A stretch of 64,000 nucleotides of DNA from positions 610,288 through 674,287 of the forward strand of contig NW_006763135.1 in assembly GCF_000264905.1 (NCBI RefSeq), read 5' to 3'. A program made the position numbers and the translations under genes. Within the stretch, counting starts at the first letter, position 1. Every line of letters starts with the position of its first letter. The notes under the pieces are model-generated. The model was given only the letters and a program-made list of their open reading frames with translations. It was not told the DNA's origin and did no database searches. The DNA comes from Stereum hirsutum FP-91666 SS1. Its lineage: Eukaryota; Basidiomycota; Agaricomycetes; Russulales; Stereaceae. This document shows positions 44,946 through 56,699 of the stretch, piece by piece.

Positions 44946-47309
44946 TCATCGCACCCCACTACTCTCCGCCCATTCCCGACTGCCCATCTCCACGAGACGC
45001 GAACAACACCGCGCGAACGCGAAGATTTCTTCTTCGCCGCTGAACATGGAGGAGGAGCCGACTGTTTCTGGGGAGAGACCCTGTTGCGTGGGAGGGTGTT
45101 AGCGCGAGGACTCGGTGCCGGTCGGATTTGGGAGAGTGGAAGGAGAGGGGGACGGAAAGGAAAGGAAAGGAAAGGCAATGGTAGGGGGAAAGCACAGGGG
45201 GAGGGGAGAATGTGAAAGAAAAGGGAGAAAGGGAGAGGTCGTGTGCGGGAGTCGGAGGAAGACAAAAAGACGCACCAGATCATCCATCACACTCCTCTGA
45301 TGGTCCGAGATCTGTCCTTTCTTCTCCGGGTCTGCAGAACCGGAATCATCGCTGAAGATCTGGAAGATGGGCACTTCGGAGGAGATGAAGAGTTTCGTTT
45401 TGGATTCGTAGCAGGCTATTCGTTCCACGCCATCACACACACACGCCGCCACAAATCCACCAAACAAAACAAAAAGTCAGCTCTCGCTCAAATATCCCCT
45501 TCCAACCAACCCCATAGGAATGAGGCAGGCAGGCAATGGGGGTGGAGAGTTGAAGAAGGAGGGGAGACGCACCATCCACAAACGTAATAAACCTCCTCGC
45601 CCTATCCTTCTCCCCCAACCCCATCCTCCTCACCTCAGTAACAAAAACGACCGGAAAAGCCCTGGTCACCTCCAAATAATCAGCCGCACTCAACGGCCTC
45701 CCACAGAGCTCGTCGAACTCGAACCACGCGACTTTACGAGTGCTTTGCGGGATGTGCAGTTTGCGGCCCCAGATGTCGAGTTCGCGGTCGTAGCGGACTT
45801 CTTCTTCTTCCTCTTGTCCCTGTGAGGTGGTGGATGGGGAGGAGGAGGAGAGGGAGTGGAAGAGTTTCGACATTTCGGAACGGGTGGAGGCGGTGAGGGG
45901 ATGATGATACACGGAGGATAGAGCGCGTGGGATGCGTCTGTAGTCTGTGCCCGAGTCGAGGTCGGTCACTTGGAAGCGGGATTTGAGGAGGGCGATGGCG
46001 GGGACGAAGGATGAGCGTTGGATGCCGTTTTTGTACAGGTCGTCGGGGTGGCGGCTGTGATGGACGTGAGCATGCGTACATACGTAGAAAACAGACAGCG
46101 AGGGTAGGGGGAGCGGGAGCGGGGAGAGAGGGACGAAAAGAAGAGAAAAGACACGCACTTGGACGTGATGACACAAACGACGCCACACTGCAACAACCCC
46201 TCCAACAACCTCCTCAAAATCATCGCATCCGCAATATCCGTCACCTGAAACTCATCAAAACACAACACATTCGCCTCTTTCGCCAACTCCCTCGCCACAC
46301 TCATCACCTCGTCTTCCTCTCCCTCTCCCTCTCCCCTCCCTTTTCCCCGCTCGCCGCCCATGCCGTATGCACCGCCTACAGTTCCTCCTGTCGTACTTGC
46401 AGAGTGGGTAGAGAGGGAAGGGGTGTGAGAGTGGGGGTGGGAGCGAGATTTGAGTTGATGGAGACGTTTGTGGACGTCGATCATGAAGGCGTGGAAATGG
46501 ACGCGTCGTTTGTGGGTTATGTTGGGTGGGAGGGTACGATAGAAGAGGTCCATGAGCATCGTTTTGCCGGTCCCGACGTCGCCGTAGAGGTAGAGGCCTG
46601 CTGGGGTGTTTGCTTCGGTAGTAGGCTCTGAAGTTGGAGAGGCGGAGGTGGAGGCGGTGGAGGAGAAGAGGCGGGAGAACTGATTTTACCATCGATATGT
46701 CAGTTGTCGGGACTCGGGGGAGGAGAAGGAAGGGACGTACGAACGAAACCGTCTTGGCAGCCTGTCCAGAATGCGGAGGCGGTATCGGAGGCGGAACGTA
46801 GTCCACCAACTGATCGTGCAAGTCCTGCAGTTTCTGGATTATGCGCGTCTGGTGGTCGTCTGGCCTCAGTGCGCCTTTGTCGATTAACTTTTTGTATTCT
46901 TCCATTGGTGTGCTCGGTTTGCCGTCTTTTTATCATTGGTTAATGGATACGAGCGCAAATACAGACAGGGAGCGAGGAGGATGGAGGGTAGGAGGCACAG
47001 GCGCTAGAAAGTAAGCATTATGCTATGAAAAGCGAGATGAGAGAGCAGGGGCGCACCTTCGTCCGATGGGCGTCGGGCCTGTAGGATGGTAGGATCATCA
47101 TCAGTAGAAGGTGACGATGATTGGGTCGCTAGCGATGAATTGTATCTGAGCTGCCTTGCTGGAGTGAGGTGGTGTAGCGATGTAGTAGTAGAGGGCCGTT
47201 GCGCAGACCGGGACAGAGAATTAGGGGATGTGCGTCGGACCCCGTTGACGATGAGTGCTCGACGGGGAGCAGGTCTAGCTGAGATACGAATAGTCTGTGC
47301 GGCTTTCAT
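44946..47309 (-). CDS. AFG1: AFG1-family mitochondrial AAA ATPase (LACE1/Afg1)
   Basis: ATG 47309 begins MKAAQTIRISARPAPRRALI, an Arg/Ala/Ser-rich mitochondrial presequence. After introns comes MEEYKKLIDKGALRPDDHQT, then the Walker A GLYLYGDVGTGKTMLMDLFY, RRVHFHAFMIDVHKRLHQLK, a His/Ser/Gly/Glu low-complexity insert, and Walker B VLCFDEFQVTDIADAMILRR. Downstream are HPDDLYKNGIQRSSFVPAIA, VAWFEFDELCGRPLSAADYL, FITFVDA, CYESKTKLFISSEVPIFQIF and the C-terminal sensor-like FSGEEEIFAFARCCSRLVEM, ending at TGA 44946. This is the full order of AFG1, an inner-membrane-associated ATPase that supports turnover or assembly of respiratory complexes. The insert between the Walker motifs is longer than usual. 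About ten exons. Confidence 0.9.
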
Positions 47310-49186
47310 CGTTTGGATATCGTTCTAACGATGCTCAAGGCAAGAAAAGAGGAAGAGGAGAGGAGGTCGTAACCGGAGCATGCATCACGGATTCCCGCCG
47401 ACGCTTACAATCAATTGTAAGGCAGAGGCCATCAGCGACCGACAAACGTCACGTGAAGTGGCGTTTCGACAGTCCTCTGCAAATAGCAAATGCTGAAAAG
47501 ACTTTTGCAAAAATTCGGTTGCGCAGTCCTTTAGAGGTGATCGTTACTCGTTGAATTGTGTAGTCATATTCAGAGAAAATGCAAAACTGTGAGGGGCATT
47601 CACTGCAGAATGGCAAGAACAGCTGTGGCGTCGCGGCCCGGATCTTCTGAGCGTTGTAAGTTGAATGGCCCTCGCAAAACCGACTCGTTTACAAAACGGA
47701 TTGCACAGGAATGGTAAACACATACGTTCGCGTCGACCTGCGCAATTGAATTTTTGACAAAGATCTTTTTGTACGCGCTATTCTTGAATAAACGGTTTGC
47801 GCCACAACACGTGATGTTCGTCGGTCGCTGATGGCCTCTGCCTTACCAAGTAAATGGCGGTGCAAGGTGGCCGCGGGTTAGCTGCAGTTATATCGCCCTT
47901 GAAAACACTTATTTACGCTGAACCAGGTTGTTAGAGCTTAGAAAGCTACGGAATGTTGGATTGGCTTGGGAACAGCCCCATTTCTAGACCCGCCGAATTC
48001 GGCCGGGGTCGATGCGTCACCAAAGAAGGCGCAGTTTGGGACTCAGCGTGGGACTTGCCAGCGCACTCACTATTTTTGAGCTGAATCCTTTCGAGTTGTA
48101 CCGCCATCGTCTGCTGGTCCCCCAAGCTTTCGCTAGTCCCCCTTTCGTCGTCAACGTCAGCCTTTATTCGACGCTCCCCAGCGCCTTCTTCGCGTCGCGC
48201 TATATGATGCCGTTGGATTGTCTGCGAGACGAGCGCGTGTCGACGCGAAGGTGGTAGATATAGTCGGTGAGCGTCGTTTCGTTCGCTTCTCTCTTCGTAC
48301 GACGTACACACCCTCGTCCCTTTCTACATCCCCTCCACACAAGACGAAGCAGACACTGTGCTTCGTCTTCGGAATAGGGGATGATATTATCAGTGTGCAG
48401 CGTGAACATTGTCGCACGCGACGCGTCGCGGTATGCGGGCAAACACCTCAGACCTCAGGGCTCCATGAGATGTCCTCAACGCTCGCATCATCGTTGTTGT
48501 TCTCTCCGTCTTCTCCGTTTCCTTTACAGCACATCATCTTGTACATATCTACGTGTAGTCATATGCAATCTTTGCCCCCAGTAATGTACGATACTTTCTC
48601 ATTTATCTATTTTGTTTCTTGCCCGACCTTGTGGGTCCTTCATGTCAGACACTTCTTGTACCTTGCTCTCTCTCCCCTGTATATACATATGTAGTAATGT
48701 ATCTCATCGTCACTCAGAATGTATGATGCCGCTGCAAACGGCTCCTTTGTCGCTCGACTACGTTGTGAAATGAATAACCGAAAGTACAACCGAGCCGAAG
48801 AGATGGGCCCATGGACAGATTTCGAGGACCTGTAGTAACTTGGGCACCCTCGCTATAGGCCTTGCAATATGTGAATGAGCACAATAACCCATTTTACTTG
48901 TTGTAGTAGTATTTCAGCAATTGGATCTCATATATGACCTTGCGAATGAAATATATGAGCTTGCAAGACTCGGCAGATTTCCGTGATGCCATGCAAGTGG
49001 CCAATTGCACGCGTTTCCTCCGGCTTGACCTCAAGATCCGACGAATCGCCGATGCTCTATTAATATTCGCACCCGGCGTCTTTCGGGATTCTTCCCACGT
49101 GTGACTCATCTGGCACGGCTTGCTTCGTTCGTTCCAACCACACGCCGTGGCCCGGGTTTCGTCCTCGCGTCTATAGTTGTACCACG
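47310..49186. other. Intergenic region upstream of ureF, with a MITE
   Basis: It contains the MITE 47417-47846. At 47950-48450 both strands hold open frames (81 codons plus at 48012, about 120 codons minus at 47946), but neither has a recognised motif or good splice support. The rest is gene-free. Confidence 0.45.
47417..47846. mobile_element. 430-bp MITE with about 45-bp terminal inverted repeats
   Basis: The left end (GTAAGGCAGAGGCCATCAGC, then GACCGAC and CACGTG) recurs inverted at the right end (47802-47846) with only a few mismatches over about 45 bp, extending to a shared GTGGCG. The interior lacks a reading frame and contains repeated GCAAA/TTTGC motifs. No clear target-site duplication is visible in the flanks. 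This is a non-autonomous DNA element whose superfamily is undetermined. It is unrelated to the TACTGTAG family at 3 and 5 kb. Confidence 0.8.
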
Positions 49187-50622
49187 ATGATGGACTCCGA
49201 AGCGGACACGGAGTCGTATCTTCTCTTGTTGCTGTCGGACGGAAACTTGCCTACGGGATCGTTTGTCGCCTCTTCAGGCCTCGAATCTCTCTTCGCTCAT
49301 GCTCTCGCCACGCCACATCCTCCAACCAATGGCCCGGGAATGACGAAAGCCCACTCGGACCCACTACTGGCAATCACCTCCTCCATCCGTGATAGTCTCT
49401 CCTCCTACGCCCGTAGCGCCATCCCTTTCGTGCGCGATACACACCGCGTCGTGGAAGACTACGCTGCCACGATCTCCTCCGATGACTCGGACGCACTCGA
49501 TCGAGCATTGGAGGGCTTACTAGAGCTGGACGCCCTCTACGAATGTTCGACGCTGAACCACGTCGCACGGCGCGCTTCGTCCACGCAGGGCGTCGCCCTC
49601 CTCACGCTGTACTCTAAAGGCTTCGCTGTGCCCTCTTTCCTCTCATCCTCCTCTTCTTCTTCTGCACCTCAAGAAACCAACGCAGATGCGGATGCGGATG
49701 GTACGAAACGGAGAGAAGCACGGATGGCCAGGTTGGTGGATAGGTTGAAGTTTTTGGTGCGCAGAGGGGATACACCGGGGCATTTACCGGTCTGTTGGGG
49801 TGTATTGGCCGGTGCTCTGGGTCTTTCCTTAGGTGAGTATTCAGTTCGCTCTCCCTGTCCTCCACACCACGACTGATTTTCTCACTCCCCTCTTCCCCCC
49901 TCCATCCCTCCCCCTCCCTCCCCCCACCGCTCCCCTCATCTCTCCTACTCCGTCCCCTGCTCGCTCCTCCTCTGTCCCTTCCTCGCTCCTCTGTCCCTTC
50001 CTCCCTCCCTCTTCCCTCCCCCGCCGCCTCGCTCCACCACCTCGCTCCACCACCTCTCCCCACATCCATCTGCTCCCCCCTCCTTCCTCCGCTCCGCTCC
50101 CCCCTCGCTCCCCCCTCGCTCCCCCCTCGCTCCCCCCTCGCTCCCCCTTCCTCCTCTCCTCCGCCCCCCTTTCTCGCACCTAACCAACCAACCAACCAAC
50201 CAACCAACCACACGCACATAGCCCGAACAACCCACCTCCACCTCTTCCTCCACGCCCGCTCGCTCCTCTCCGCCGCTATCCGCATGAACATCCTAGGTCC
50301 CTACGCGTCCCAACAAATCCTTTTACATGTCGTCCGGCCGCTGGTTGAGAGTGAGGTGAAGAGGGTAGGGGGGGTTAGGACGGGGGTGCTGTCGCGATCG
50401 ATGCGGTTGGGGGGTGAGGGAACGAAAGCGGAGGAGATGCAAGAAGGGGAGGATTGGGAGGGACAGGAGGAGGGAAAGGAGGAGGGAAAGGAGGAAGAAG
50501 ATGAAGACGAAGAAGGCGATATTTGGGCAGCGAGCTTGCACGGACCCGCCAATACCTGGCCTCTAGGCGAGATCGTAGCCGCCCGCCATGACCTTTTACA
50601 TTCCAGAATATTCAACAGTTGA
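49187..50622 (+). CDS. ureF: Urease accessory protein UreF
   Basis: ATG 49187 opens with DTESYLLLLLSDGNLPTGSF and VASSGLESLFAHAL, the UreF start. Then come DSLSSYARSAIPFVRDTHRV, ALYECSTLNHVARRASSTQG with VALLTLYSKGF, and HLPVCWGVLAGALGLSL. After a 389-nt intron (49833-50221, phase 1), the second exon gives LHLFLHARSLLSAAIRMNIL, then GPYASQQILLHVVRPLVES, and after a Glu/Asp-rich insert ASLHGPANTWPLGEIVAARH, ending at TGA 50622. UreF acts with UreD/H and UreG to load nickel into urease. The intron is far longer than usual and low-complexity; the acidic insert is also atypical. Confidence 0.9.
49870..50215. repeat. Low-complexity tract inside the ureF intron
   Basis: Almost pure C/T on the plus strand, with a CCCTCGCTCCC unit repeated about four times at 50099-50150 and a CCAA tetranucleotide run at about 50181-50211. 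It fills most of the 389-nt intron. Both strands give spurious open frames here. Confidence 0.75.
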
Positions 50623-51102
50623 CAAATCCCACTTCTTTCGTGGGATTCCATGTCATACTCGAGCCGTGATGTGGCTCCGTGCTTCGTGAGTTGGGCTTTA
50701 CGTGCGCGATTTGATCTCCTACAGTACATGGCCGCTTTGTTGCGGAGTTACGAAAGTCATGCTTGTGCGCCGATGGCGATGTACTTAGACGTCGGCGATC
50801 GCTCGTGGGACCTCAAATGTAGTACGCAGGGTTCAATATCTCAGTCTGGAGCACGGAGATGTTGCTATATTACTATATTACTATATTACTATGTACGTGC
50901 GGGGACTATGACAGAACAACAGGGGAACACCCAAATTGGGGTAGAATGCATGCGAGGCGAGAGTGGAAGAGGAGACTGACGAAGAAAACACCTAACGAAC
51001 CAAGAAAAAAAATACACAGCATGATACAACGGAAAGAGAAGGAACGTAGACATGGAATGTGGGCTAACTAGCCCAAACACACAATCTCTCCCACTAGACG
51101 AA
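50623..51102. other. Convergent 3' intergenic region, ureF to RRN3
   Basis: A 480-bp gap between two stop codons. A short tandem ATTACTAT repeat lies near 50865-50892. No gene. Confidence 0.45.
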
Positions 51103-54100
51103 CTACCTCGACCGATCCACCAAACCCATCGCCGGCGCAGGACTAATACTCATCCCCCCAAACGAAGCCCCCAACTCCATCGCCTGCGCCTCTACCTCCA
51201 CCTCCACCTCCTTCTTCCCTCCACTAATATTCACACCCATCCCCCCCAAACTCATCGGCACGCCCCCCTCCCCTTCCTCCTCTAATTCATCCACTTCCAC
51301 TTCCTCTTCCGCATCAGAGTCCTCATCGTCGTCATCGTCCTCGATAGCGACCTCCCCCCACTCCCGATATCCACTCTCCACGTACCCCGCGCTCCGAGGG
51401 AGTTTATACGGATCGAACGGGAAGAAGGTGTTCAGATCGCCTAGGACGTTCGCGTTTTGTTCGGCGTGGCGGGCGAGGTAGGCTGGCATCGCTCCTGCTA
51501 ATCCACCATTACTACCACCACCACCTGATCCGCGCATCTCACTGTGTCGGTGTGCGTTCGTCTCTCTGGGGCGATGTGCGTTGGATTGGAGGTGGTGAAG
51601 ATGTTGATTTGGTGCGTGCGCCGCGGCGGTGTTGGTGTTGGTGGAGTTGGAAGGGAAGGTGGAAGAGGAAGAGGAAGGAAGGGAAGGTGTGAATTCGTGT
51701 CGTCTGTTGGCTTCGATGATGGGGTAGACGTAGACGAAGCCTGCGGCTTGTGCGACGCGTGCGAATTGGATGACGACGTTCTCGGAGCAGAACTATGACC
51801 ACCGAGTCGCGTCAGTGTCCGCTATTCATATTCATGCGTTCGCGAGAGGTCGTAGAAGCCTCGATGGTGACTGGACAGATGGGGGACAAAAGATGCACCT
51901 TCAAGGGGTTCAAACTACACGTCACCATCCTCTGCACGATCCCCAACTCCTCCATCCACTTCCTCCCGCCACTCGGCCCCTCCGCATCCACATCCGCATC
52001 CCCATTCTCTCCGTCCTCCTCCTCCTCCTCCAAAAGATCCCGCCATCGAAAACAGAAAATAAGCAACAACGCCTGCGCCACCGCATAAAACACATTCAAC
52101 GGCGCCAACCCCTGCACGCCCACCTCCAACCCCACCATCATCATCTCATGCCCCTCCACCTGTCCTCTCAACCACCTCCCCATCAACCCGACCACCTCCC
52201 TCGTCCACCCCCTCCCCACAAACCTCGCCCGACTCACAAAACTGGCCACATAGCTCGCGCTCGCCGCGCGCGTCACGACGGGCAATTCGGGCGAGAAGAG
52301 CGCCTTGTGGACGAGCTCGCCCGTGAAGGTGTCTGCGAACTCGGGGTCGAGTGAGGTCAGGTAGAAGAGCAGGAATTGGGTGTAGCGCGATTTGAAGGTG
52401 AGGAGGATGGTGCGGTCGAAGATGGAGAGGAGGGTGTGGAAGGTGGTCCGGAGGAGGATTTGGGCTTGGGCTTGGGCTTGGTCGGTTGGGGGTGGAGGTG
52501 TGGGTGGGAGTGAGACTGAGGATGTTGGTGGTGGTAGTGTGTTGGGATCTGCGGTTGCCGTTGTGGGTAATGATGGTTCGGAGGGAGCGGTGGCTGTGCA
52601 CGAAGTCCGCATTCTCTCGAAATGCTCGAATATCAACTTCATGACCGCGTCCAATTTCCGCACCATCTCCTGTATATGATCCACATCCATATACTTCTCC
52701 TCCCCCACCTCGTCCGGGTCCTCTGCCTCGCTCGAGATATCACTCAGATTACCGCCACCTTCGTCCCCTTCGTCGTCACCACCTGCATCGGAATCAGAAT
52801 CGAGCACGGTGCCTTCTTGACCGACGACGGTGTCGAACGGATCGAGATCGAAGAGTTGGTCTTGTGCTTGGGAGCGTGCGGAAGCCTCCGCCTCGAGTTC
52901 TTCGATCTCCACTTGGATCTCGACCTACGAAGCCCTCTCCGCGTCAGCACGATCGCACACAGAAAACAAAACTTCATTTCCAGCACACTTACGTCGATCT
53001 GAATCGCTCTGTCCACGATGGTCTCCATAAGCCTATCCGCCAGCTCCGGGCAATATTCCGTCACCCGCAGCATGTTCCTGATATACGTGACCTGCGCGGC
53101 TTGATTCTGTCGTTTGTGAGGGAAGTGGCGCACTAGGAGGGGTTGAAGTGTTGAGGGGAGGGTAGGGACGAGGGAGAGGAGATGTTGGAGGAGTGTGTGG
53201 ATGCGGTCGTAGACTGTGCGGCGGGTGAGAGGCGCCGAGGAAGATTCGGGCGGGGAGACGTTGAGAGCTTGAAGACCGGATTCTACCAACAAGTAACTAC
53301 GCTCAGAAGTGGTCATGGAGTGTGGGTAGAGAAGAGGTAGAACGCACGATATGTGAATCCCTGCGCCACCTTACCCAACACCAGACTCAAATACTCCGGT
53401 CTCGCACTGATCAAAATCCCGATAAACGAAGTATAACACTTCACGAAACTGTTCTCCATCGTCATCCACGGTAAGCGGACGATGGCTTCCACGAGGGGCG
53501 TGTGGCACCGTTCGAGGCGGGAGACGACGTGCATGAGGGCTTGGAGCCAGATTCGGAGGGCGGGGAGGGCGGAGGGGGCGTCAGGCGTGCGGTTGTCGAG
53601 GTTGAATTGGTCGACGAGTTCGTCGAAGGTTTCGGTGTTACCCTGGAATAAGAGAGGGGGGTTAGTTTGCGAGAAAAATGTGTTGGATATATGGGAGTCG
53701 AGGGTATGCCGTGGGCCACACCAATGTGTCGTTCGCACGGAGGCTTAGCGCCACTAAGGCACATTTGCACGCTGCACGGCATGCAGGGTTGCACGAGATG
53801 GAGGGCATGCGCAGAATATGGTCTCAAGAGACGACAATCTACTCTTGAAGATGTCCGATAGCTGCCGTTGTATTGGTCGCGAGGATTGACTAGGATGAGG
53901 CCGCACGACGATGGCACCACCAACGATGTGGAGTGAACAAATTGACGTCGACCAAGCATACAAAGAGTGCACTTGTGGATGTGCTAATCCGATTTCCTGA
54001 TGGTATGATCCATAGATTGGCCTGCACTTCGTTACGAGACCCAGACGGCGCCACAATTCTAGGGGGGAGGGAAAGAGCATGGGTGGATTCGAGAGAACAC

Positions 54101-54520
54101 GGTAGCCAAGAGTTATGTAGGGGAAAGAGCTATCCAGTATCCCTTTCGTGCACTCAAGCTCAAGCTAGAATGCAAATGATTTAAGGGACTCACCATTGCC
54201 TTTTGCTGCAACGCGTTGTTCACGAACGCAAGATGCATATCCTTCCTCAGCTGTTCATCCTGCTTTATCCTCGAATTCGTCGCAATCCTTCTCGGTGTCT
54301 GTGTCGACGATGTAGATGACGAGGAAATACCCTTCGAAGTTATAGACTTGAGTGAAGCCAAAGAACTCGACGAAGTAGACTGTGACCGTTTTGTGAAGCC
54401 GTCCAGGGGTGAAGATTTCGGAGGTATGGAAGTGAGGTCAAAATGTCGCTGGTTATGAGATGCTGGGCCAGCCTTGGGTGGCCTTTGGTTGAATTGGGAG
54501 CGTGTAGAGTGCGGGTCCAT
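51103..54520 (-). CDS. RRN3: RNA polymerase I initiation factor RRN3 (TIF-IA)
   Basis: ATG 54520 starts MDPHSTRSQFNQRPPKAGPA, a Ser/Thr-rich lead, then LRKDMHLAFVNNALQQKA. After a 550-nt intron the RRN3 fold continues: ETFDELVDQFNLDNRTPD, LRIWLQALMHVVSRLERCHT, VRLPWMTMENSFVKCYTSFI, TVYDRIHTLLQHLLSLVPTL, VTYIRNMLRVTEYCPELADR, then an acidic loop (DSDSDAGGDDEGDE), FTGELVHKALFSPELPVVTR, ASYVASFVSRARFVGRGWTR and LNVFYAVAQALLLIFCFRWR. The C-terminal exon has AYLARHAEQNANVLGDLNTF with FPFDPYKLP and an acidic tail to TAG 51103. RRN3 bridges Pol I and core factor to start rRNA synthesis and is regulated by phosphorylation in other fungi; the acidic loop after the HEAT repeats fits that region. Confidence 0.9.
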
Positions 54521-56699
54521 GATACGGTGAGGAAGAGAGGGATGGCGCGATGGCGGTCAAGAGGAGGTCGTGTGGCGGAGCAAAAAGTTCAGACGAATTT
54601 GGTCTTACAATTTGAAATTCTGGGTTAGAGAGGGTTAGAGCCGGCAAAATTCGATTATCGTCCTTTCCTCTCTACCACGACGACCTGCCTTGAACGCTCT
54701 ACCACCGAGCTTCTGGTTTTGTTACTGCTTTATCTGGCTCTTCTGTGATACGTAGAGACTCTCCGAGTCCTCGCTCTATAATGTCATGAGACTTGTTGTG
54801 GCGGCCACACGAATTGAACAGTCTCACTAAGGCACTTCTCGACTCCTGTACATCTTCTCAGCTCTCAGGTATAGCCTTTAAACTTAAAGTCACTCCAAAG
54901 GAGGTGTTTTGGGCTGGGGCCTTGTACAGCAAATTCTCCAAATGCCGCCTCCGCCGATCCAACATAGTATACTGCAGTTGCAATATAACTTGCCAGCGGA
55001 CATCGGCATCGTCTTGTCTCTCACCACATACGATTCAGCTTAGGTACGATCTGGGATCTGGCTACGTTCTACTGTGCCTCTTAGATAGCGGCATAGTTCA
55101 TCACTCACCGCTTCGTTCGCCGCATTGATGAGATGTCTGTTCTCAGTTCGACATCTGCGTGCTCTAGAGTCATGTGGACACTAGCCGCCAAGGTTCTTCC
55201 TAGAGTCTAATATCTGTTGTTCTGTATCAACATGGCTAACTGTCATGTAAGACGACGTTGGCGAGGTTACGCCAAGCTCTCTCTGGCTAAGACTTAGCAA
55301 CAATGCGGTCGGGTGTCGAGCGTAGCATCCACGCACGAATAAGGTCAACAGCTCGACAGCTTCGTGCAGGTGAGCCTCCATCATTTTGTGATCATCCAAG
55401 ACGACGAATATTATGAAATTAACAAATTTCAATTGTCTTTGCTGGTATCCTTCCTTTACAGTCTCGTCTAGTCGATGGTGGAAAGCAGATAGGTCGCATC
55501 TGAGTTACTTAGTTCAGGGGCGCATGTAGCAGTCACGATACATACCCGAATGCCTCTTAACAAACTACATTTACATCCTACCACAAACCTTCTCGCCAAG
55601 GCCCAGGTGCGCAAGCCAAGAAAACAAAGACCGCCCCTAATCCGGACAAGAAGGCTAGATCGAACCAAATCCACGAGAGATAAAAGGAAACTCTTATTCC
55701 CTTCTAGCGATCTAGGGTTAGGGTTAGTGCAACTCATGAACAAAAACGATGGCCCGCCCAGCCCGAGGGCAGGAGTGGGACTGGAAAAAATTGAGACAGT
55801 GCACGACCCAGAGGGCCGTACAAACCGCCAGGCCCGTCTGAGGACAAGGTCACCGTGCAATGGATGTTTAAGGGCCCGACGGCCGACACTCCCAGGTAGA
55901 TGAAGGGGAATGTCCCATCTAGTGTGAAAATGCAGAAACAGAACGTCGAGGCAACGGCCATAAAGGATGGAAGGGTGCGCACGGACCAGGTGGTGAGAGG
56001 TGGGCGGGGTCGTGGAAGGTTAGTGGCGATCCAACTCTTGGCTACTGATAGATCTCATACACAGCTAAGTTATTACTTCGTCGAGAGGTTCAGCTCACAT
56101 ACTACAGCGTACAGCGTACCCAGAAGTGCAAATTCTGACGTCTGACCCGGCGTATATAATCCTGGTGCCAATTGGGTTGTATAAAACTACGTATACCTAG
56201 ACCCATAGTCAAACAGCTTCGCTAGACTTGACGATTGTATGATCATTTTTTACATGGAGGATATGACCTCGTCGACGTCGACAACGACAGCGAGTCCTCG
56301 CACCCAGATGTGCAACTTTCGAGGTCACATCAGTCACCCAATATCGCCCAAATCATCACGAGATCTTCACTCAGCTAATTGAAGGTCCGCTCGCAGCCAG
56401 ACTCTTGTTGCCCCAGAGTGCGGGTGACCCGTGCAGCCACGGCATCCTGTATCGGGCTTTCAGACGAGAGGTAAGTTATCACGCGCCATCCCACACCATC
56501 ACGCTCAACGCCTCTGGGTACACTGTAGTACAGACTTTGAGAAACTGCAAACGGAACATCGTTCCATAGGGTAGATGATATCAAAATATGTACGGCCTAC
56601 TATAGTACATCACAAAGGAATGATAGGCAGTCCGAGTCATGCCCCGCATGCGCTCTGCGTAACAGATAATGGATGACAAAAGCAAGGCGAGAGATATCC
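54521..56699. other. Gene-poor region between RRN3 and the duplicated modules
   Basis: Only short frames and repeat copy B (55711-56044) were found. A possible tRNA-like stretch near 54640-54710 was rejected. This is the border between the housekeeping block and the accessory kinase-module block. Confidence 0.45.
55711..56044. repeat. Dispersed repeat copy B with telomere-like edge
   Basis: Inverted copy of 21322-21660. Its left edge (55712-55727) reads CTAGGGTTAGGGTTAG, nearly three telomeric TTAGGG units, and similarity to copy A starts there. The interior carries the same GC-rich blocks with scattered substitutions and small indels. A stop codon interrupts the reading frame seen in copy A. 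Likely a decayed transposable-element fragment. Confidence 0.7.

Noticed and set aside
49614..50291. 225-codon Arg/Gly/Glu-rich minus frame
   Set aside because: Shadow of the C/T repeat intron of ureF.
54640..54710. tRNA-like stretch on the minus strand (GCTCGGTGGTAGAGC resembles a D arm)
   Set aside because: No matching acceptor stem and no proper anticodon arm; the T-arm-like GATAATCGAATTTTG does not pair correctly.
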